DNA of 64,000 nt from Takakia lepidozioides (lineage: Eukaryota > Streptophyta > Takakiopsida > Takakiales > Takakiaceae), in assembly GCA_030704615.1 (NCBI GenBank), contig CM060733.1, positions 26,412,001-26,476,000 of the forward strand, written 5' to 3'. Of this stretch, positions 57,757-64,000 are shown piece by piece (positions within the stretch are counted from its first letter, which is position 1; each line of letters begins with the position of its first letter). A program made the position numbers and the translations under genes. The notes beneath the pieces are model-generated. The model did no database searches and was not told where the DNA came from. It saw nothing but the letters and a program-made list of their open reading frames with translations.

Positions 57757-60700
57757 TCAAAGACTTACACTGCGTGTCTGCAGTCTTGCCACAGCATCCC
57801 CCACACCAAGATCTTGCACATTGACGCTCTCTATCAACTCTTTGCCATCACCATCAGCAGTGATCCTGTCATTGTCTTCTTTTCTGCCCTGGTCTTTGTC
57901 CTTCCAACCCATGGACCGCGCTCTTCGTTCCCACACTGTCGTCTGCTTTCTCTCTACCACCAATGCTGCCTCGGCTTTCTCACGTGCCTCCTCACTTGTT
58001 TCCATACCCTGCATATGATAAATTATATGGCATGTGCTCAGCAATGCTTGACTTGGAATAGCCTTGTGTGCATAGACTGAACTCCCAGTTGTAACGGTGG
58101 GGGAACCGGAAGGAGATGAGAGCAAAGCAGAATGGGGACTAGTACAAGAGATACCTCTGTGAACAACAAATGAGATTGTGCTTGCTGAGTCTTATGGACC
58201 CCATTTTGAACTTACTTCCTAGTGGGAGGCCCGCTAGTCCTTGCAAACCCATCAGATGATGTGTCTAAGAGTGAAGACGAGGACACATCCCATGTGGACC
58301 TATGGTGCCCTGAACAGCCTATATATTGGATGGTCAGTCTGCAAATTTGAAGTCCTGCATAGTGAACAAATTTCAATGGGTTTCTACATGAAGATAGCCT
58401 AGCCTGCATGGCTGCAAGATCAAAAACAAGGAGGAGAACCCACTGACCGTATTGCACTTCTCTGCCTCCTTCTGATATTGAGAGGCAATCTTTTTGGCTT
58501 CAAGGAAGGAAAGTTCAGCTCGCTTCTCACTCTCCGCATTCACTTCTTGCTGCAATTTCAGCTCCTCCTTGAGCAGTTGTACTTGACTCTTTCCCAGCTC
58601 CTCACGGAGGTCTGGGTTGTCCTTGGAGCAATCTGTGTCCCAAAAATTTAACAGTCTACTTTCAGCATGTGAAGTTCATGGTCTATGGGCGAAGTCACTC
58701 ACACATACAAATGTGCAAATTGAAAGTCCCTGCAAAAATTGGCTATGACGGCCCTTTTGATCCTGCGGTTTCCAACACCAATGTATACAAAGTCAGGCCA
58801 ATAGTTACTAAGATGTTGTGCCTAGCCAGCAACAATCTGGTAACAGAAAAATAACGACTTGATTAAAGGGCTAGCATTCACATCACACCAGAATGCATGT
58901 TGTTGATGCTTTCCCAATCCAACAACACAGCGATCCAACACCTCATGCGAGAGGAAGAAGCAGTTCATTCTTCCATTGCTACCCCAAGTGGACGAATGCC
59001 ATAAGGCTGTTGCAGGCTCAATGGGATGAACTCAAAAGGATCTAAGGCCAGTGAACTTTCTGTAATGTCAGTAACACCACCCTTTGGTCCTAGTAATAAT
59101 TGTAACAGCACACTGTTATTGGTGGGGGCGCACTATGAGTTAGAGAATGCCAGACCTTTTCCAGGGCAGCTACCTGGAGCTTGGGTCATGATGCCAGTGA
59201 CTACAATAGTTAAGAGATCTATGGTCGATTCAAGCTTCTGAAATAATCCCATGATTATTACAAAGCTTGCTATACAACCAAAATTAGAAGTTGCTCAAGA
59301 CTGTGTGAGCCTCAATAACACACAGATAACAAACAGCCGTTCGATATTTGAGCAAATGACAGGGCACTTATGTAGGCAGTAGGCAGCAACACCAAGCATC
59401 GCTGCATTCACATCAGTCATGATCTTGATGTTTGTCTCTTCCATAAATCCCACTGGCAAGCTTTGCCCTGCATGCTTTGTGGGAGAGCATGGAAAGTGGC
59501 TCTAGGACCCCAGGATATCTCAGCCCAACTTACTGGGTGGCATAATCGATACCTACTGCACTCTGCTAATCTTTTATGAAGAAGCTGAGGAGTGCAGTCA
59601 ACTTCTGGTGGTTGAGAATATATCTGATATCCCAGTAACATAATATGTCATGGCATCCTGGTCTTTCCTCTCTAGTGAGAAAATCTGAGATGTCTGTGGG
59701 TATTGCTGCACTGCTGAAAACTTGAAATTGAGGTGCTTAGAACCATGATGTCAGCTAAGTTGTTAGTCTCTAGATATGTGAGTTCAGTCAGCTCATAAAG
59801 ATAAGTATTGGTACCGGGTATCAAAGGTGACAGACCTGCTACCGAGACGTTCCCCAATCCTTCGCCACCCGTAAAGTTGCCACACCCAAAATGAAAAGCG
59901 TGAGGGGACAGCCAATGTGAAAACCAGAGAAAGCTTTGCAATGGGACCAACAAATGCAGGGAAAACCGCTTTGCAGCTTGCCTACTAAACCCAAATGGAG
60001 AACTATAGGTGCTCATGTGCTCCTTCCGGTGGTTTGGTATTTCCCTTTGCCGTTGAGGAAGACATACATAGTGAGACAGTGGTAACCTGCTGGCATGGGC
60101 CCCATAAAATATAGCCAGTAGGTGGGGTCTCCATCTCTAGATGCAGCTAACTAAGGTGCCGAGGCGAAGAGAAAAAGGGAGGATTAAGTTTGCAGAATCT
60201 GCACAGCGCAAGGATCCTTACAACCACAATGCAATCGCAACAATTTTCTTCAATCTGAGAGAGCAAGGACTGTCCTTCGTGGCACTTCGTGAGGATGTCA
60301 TGGCCTTGATGCCCAATCCTAGAACTGCTGTTGGGCGTGGGCGTAAACAGACCGACTCTTGGTTAAGGTTCGATATGAGATTTATAACTGCTACGGGGAA
60401 GATAGACAGACACACAGATAGACAGAGAGCATCCTTGCTGAGCTGCTGAAACCTGTCCTGGAGCCACATGAGAACTTCCAAACTTATGCACTATCGTATA
60501 GAAGGTACGAACAGAACGTATCTTTATAGTACGCCGACTGCAAGTCAGTACCAAATGCTGTAGTCCTACGGCCATAGACCCCGCTAGATACAACCTCTCC
60601 TAGGTGGGTGGTGACAATCTCAATCCCGGAACTTAGTATTCTAACTCTCGTCGAATGGAGACCGACATAGGTTTCTCAAGACAAATGACAACCCATCTGC

Positions 60701-61035
60701 GAGATTGGGTTCTCACTGCGATTGAGCCATAACTAACAGCTTGCTGTACTGGACTGACAGTGTATCTGCCCCCATTCTCACCGCACCAGTGGAAAGGCAA
60801 GAGTCAAGGTGAACCGACCTGCTATGGGTGTAGTGGCCAGATCAGACGTGGACGTACAGTCACAAATACAGGGATGGCAAGCAAGCTTAACGTCGCTCAC
60901 CACAGCTGCTCCGTTCTCCATCAAATGCCAGTAGAGAGGGGGACCCAGCATGTACACCGACAGCCCCAGGGCCAGCACAACCGTGATGAATTTCACACCA
61001 AATGAGACACAGCAACCCCCTGTTTGCTGTGCCAT
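57757..61035 (-). CDS. DUF1068 Golgi membrane protein (ELMO/NKS1 family)
   Basis: Three exons, 61035-60819, 58632-58448 and 58008-57757, join in phase (PIA|D|CSKDNPDL, then KCNT|GMETSEEA), giving 217 residues. A short N-terminus precedes one membrane helix (FITVVLALGLSVYMLGPPLY) and a Cys motif (CHPCICDC). A coiled-coil luminal part follows: LLKEELKLQQEVNAESEKR, EAKKIASQYQKEAEKCN, SEEAREKAEAALVVERKQ and VWERRARSMGWK. This order is that of DUF1068 proteins. Arabidopsis members (ELMO1, NKS1) are Golgi scaffold proteins needed for pectin and cell adhesion. The tail after GWKDKDQ is longer than usual. Intron 1 is 2186 bp. No damage is visible. Confidence 0.85.
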
Positions 61036-62584
61036 ATCCAAGTACCAGAACGCTTCTTCCCGAACCTCCTCTCTTAGTAAATCTCTCTTCCAATGCAATC
61101 TATCCCCCAAAATTGCTATCTACTGCTCCTTGCTGCTCCCATTCCATCCAACATACATACAAAAAATCCCCTCTCTGTCCCCACCACCTTTGAGTGCGTA
61201 TATTGGATTCTCCTTGCTATTGCTCCTCCCTCACGAGCGAACACCCACCAGTGTCATCACCATCCCCGGCCATCTTCCTCACCTCCACTGCATGTGAGAG
61301 AAGACAGCTTTCTCTCTCTCAGGACTCAGGAAGCCCAGAAGTGTCTTGCAACGATCTACACCTGCTCTGCTTCTGTGTACAGTATTCAGACAAGAGAGAA
61401 ATAATTTCAAAAATTGAGGTGATACAAGCTTACCTACTATTACGGATGGATTCCATTTTATATCATCCATCCATTTGGGCATAGTATCTACGATATTTCC
61501 TATACATACATCGTATGTATTCAAATTATGACTTGGTGAGTAGGTAGTAGGTACCACCAATACGACCCCGCATCTCACGATCCAGGTACTGTACGTCGTG
61601 TAGCTACCTACCTACGTATACTATATCCCATTGCCAGGTGGTAGATATCGTTATCCACCATGGGAACAGTGAATGTGGTATAGGGAACTGTGAACCCGTG
61701 CCATTGGAGGTCACAGTGCGTGTCCCTGCAGAAGAGTCGGCTTGTCCAAGAGATTTTTTTTGCGTTGTTTTTTTTTTCTTTGAAAAATCGTGGGGCATGC
61801 ATTGCTTATTGATTCAAGGGATCATAATTTTATTTTCCATTGTACAATATTTTGTTTTTCTTCACTGGCAAGAGGCAGAGGGGCAATAAGTTGGGTTCAA
61901 TTTCTTGGTTAAATGGGCAAATAGTATAATCTTATCATTTTTCTTCAAAGTGTCAACTATGGTTGGCTATGGGCTACAAGTTGAGCATCATAGAGACAGA
62001 TGACTCTAGCCACTCGGAGTAACTAAGAGCCACTTCACCTAGTGAGCTAGGATTCAAAGTGAAGGTCGTCATTTGGGATGAAGAGACGCTATAAATTACG
62101 CTTCTACCGGAAGAGTCATATTTTTTTTTTCATTGTTGCAACATATATCAGTGTCTGACCACACTCAAATAAGAAACCCATGCTACAATAGTGATGATAG
62201 TTGAAATTAATGTGAAAGATTGAAGACCCATGACGGTATATGTACCCCTACAAGCTCTACTCGTTGGGCTCTGTCAACGGTCTTTGCGTGCAGGATGGGC
62301 AACCCATCCCTTGGCTCCATAGACCGCACAGTTTGCAATGTCGAGGTTGCAGTTGCCACAACCACGGTCACAATTGGGTTCCGTGGGGCGGCACTCCTCT
62401 CAGTTTTACGACATTGTATTTGTTTTTCTACATTGTGCTATATTGTCTACAATGTTCTCTTTGTAGTACTCTGCTTATACAATAGTGGTGATGTAGTAGT
62501 GACACCATAAGTTACGCTTGCTTCGGCAACGCGTTTACTTTTTATTTTGGGGTGATGTAGGATGTATTTGCGTCTTTCTCCACC
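61036..62584. other. Intergenic with two SINE 3' remnants
   Basis: The left part is the promoter side of the DUF1068 gene. At about 61950-62118 and 62485-62545 are the 3' parts of the SINE family described at 31770. They carry GAGACGCTATAAATTACGCT with hairpin CTTC..GGAAG, and GACACCATAAGTTACGCT with hairpin TTGCTTCGGCAA. A weak B-box-like AGGATTCAAAG precedes the first. Confidence 0.5.
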
Positions 62585-63755
62585 ATGTTGGAATGTAAGG
62601 ATGTTTTCAACACTAATTTTGTTGAATTCCTAAACAAAGCTGAGAATGAAGATGTGAAGATCAGTGAGCTCGAACTAGAGGCTAGGGATGTTGGTAGGGG
62701 CGCTACATTTGATGGAGTTAATGGATTTGATGTACTTCAGCGTGATCTTATTGCTTCTATGCGGGCCAAAATGCAAAGCCCTCCAAATGGTATCTTCATC
62801 AATGTGGACCTACAGTGGACTCCACATGTGACTGTAGGACATGAACAATACAAAGAGACTTGTACCGCCATCATACCATGGGATCGTGTGTCTGATTTCA
62901 TTGAAGGGGAGCAGAAAAATCATCAATTTCCTACTAGTTTCACAGAAGATGTCATGACGAGACATGCTCTTGGATCTATCACCCAGCCACGGGCGAAAAG
63001 TAGCACTTTGCTTGTGAGGTGAGCTATCAAGTGCAATATCAAAACTGTTCTTCGAGCTCAAACTTTGTGTTTCAAACATGTATTGCATCTGACATATATT
63101 GGTGGACATCTACCTAAAACTTGTGAACAGATATCGTTGTTGTTATGGCCCTCAAGACTATAGTCACATGGTGGTTCATGTTGTGAGAGCACTACTCATA
63201 TCTACACAAAAGAAACAAAAACAGAAAGTTCGTAAACGGAAGAAGAAATCAAAAAATCAAGTCAAAGCTTCGCAAAAAGAGGTCGTCTTGGAAACCACGA
63301 CACATGTTCTCAGATTGTTATTGCACACAAAAAATTATATATGAATGTTCTACAAATATATATGTTTTGCTCAATCTACCCCACACATAATCTGTTCAAC
63401 TTTCAGAAGTTCATTGGTATAATAGCTGTGTATTCATGTTGTATTATGATTCATTTCAATTGCTTGCACTACAATTTCACATATATGTCATGATGCAGGA
63501 GTAGTCCAGTTGAGTGTAACATGGAAGGATTCAAAAGAAAAAGAGGGGGATCACATAAGAAAAATGTCAAACATGTCTGTTTATAAACGTGGCTGTCAAT
63601 GTCAGTTTCTTATAAAACAAATGTATCTTGATAAATCTTATACAACATGGAACATGCAAATACTAATGGAGAAATTGTATGTCGTGGGGGCTCATTTGCT
63701 CAATTTCGGTTTTCTCTCACAAAGGGATGTGATGCCAAATGCAAGAATTCTGTAG
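62585..63755 (+). CDS. Unrecognised gene, possibly transposase N-terminus, broken and running toward the window edge
   Basis: From the ATG at 62585 an open frame of 145 codons (DVFNTNFVEFLNKAENEDVK ... PRAKSSTLLV) meets a donor at 63019. An acceptor at 63130 continues it in phase as YRCCYGPQDYSHMV, then a Lys-rich stretch (KKQKQKVRKRKKKSKN). At about 63500-63660 a third piece reads GFKRKRGGSHKKN, KHVC and then, one base out of frame, KRGCQCQFLIKQMY. The Cys pairs and basic runs resemble the DNA-binding front part of some plant transposases, but I do not recognise the family. A frame break near 63580 suggests decay. The remainder lies outside the window or is lost. Confidence 0.4.
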
Positions 63756-64000
63756 GAGTCTCCCGCAAACCTTCATGACTGCTACCACCCGTTTGGCTCC
63801 TGTAAGGAAAGACATGCACATTGTATCAACAGATCATATGAATAGTGGATAGATACTAAACCATGCCACATGAGAGTCTACTACCACAGGCATTGACCTC
63901 ATTTAGCTAAGTTGTCAGGCCTCACAACTCACCATGAGTATTCAAAACAAACAGTGACACTTACCACGTCTTAATAGGGGAAGGTCCCGCATCATCTGCT
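63756..64000. other. Window edge, nothing recognised
   Basis: The last 245 bases show no gene, repeat or motif that I can support. Confidence 0.4.

Noticed and set aside
58216-58309. Extra exon of the DUF1068 gene with good splice signals
   Set aside because: Including it breaks the reading phase, while joining 58448 directly to 58008 restores the family sequence KCNTGMETSEEA.

Overview
The window looks like nuclear DNA of a land plant that is not a seed plant, most likely a fern or lycophyte (other spore plants are possible). It has spliceosomal GT-AG introns and plant-specific gene families: an AHB3-type 2/2 haemoglobin, an ILR1-like amidohydrolase, a DUF1068 protein and WW-domain TGS1. 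It also carries a very large decayed field of PLS-class pentatricopeptide (PPR) sequence and plant transposon types. I see no bacterial or organellar gene organisation. The species cannot be read from the sequence.

1-17 kb is a gene graveyard. PLS-type PPR units, all on the + strand, are amplified in tandem and broken by stops and frameshifts. Between them lie single fragments of unrelated genes: possible MCC-beta, nucleostemin-like NSN1, a nodulin-like MFS protein and an ABCG11-like transporter. There are also tRNA-derived SINEs, a dispersed family with a Helitron-like 3' end, and an 847-bp CACTA-type element whose empty site exists as a paralogue in the same window.

17.7-31.2 kb is the most unusual part and may be one 13.5-kb DNA transposon. 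It has CGTGAGCC-rich inverted ends. On the - strand it encodes a two-exon MULE-like transposase with a Cys/His cluster and a SWIM finger. Divergently on the + strand it encodes a protein in about nine exons that joins an N-terminal ParB-like domain to a C-terminal permuted DNA-methyltransferase-like domain. The first intron of that gene is filled by 31 tandem units of about 116 bp, each centred on a 26-30 bp hairpin palindrome.

31.2-37.5 kb holds another dispersed repeat copy, a SINE and a broken L1-type LINE with an internal inversion. 38.3-51.6 kb is the housekeeping block: 2/2 haemoglobin (+), ILR1-like hydrolase (-, with one apparent single-base frameshift), TGS1 (+, divergent from the hydrolase) and the AP-3 delta subunit (+). 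From 51.6 kb to the end there are long non-coding stretches, a foldback, a PIF/Harbinger-type MITE with TAA target duplication, a DUF1068 (ELMO/NKS1-type) gene on the - strand with a 2.2-kb intron, SINE remnants, and a partial transposase-like gene at the right edge.

The cellular genes act in unrelated places (oxygen binding, auxin conjugate hydrolysis, snRNA cap hypermethylation, vacuolar trafficking, Golgi scaffolding) and show no operon-like logic. The only coherent multi-gene unit is the proposed transposon.
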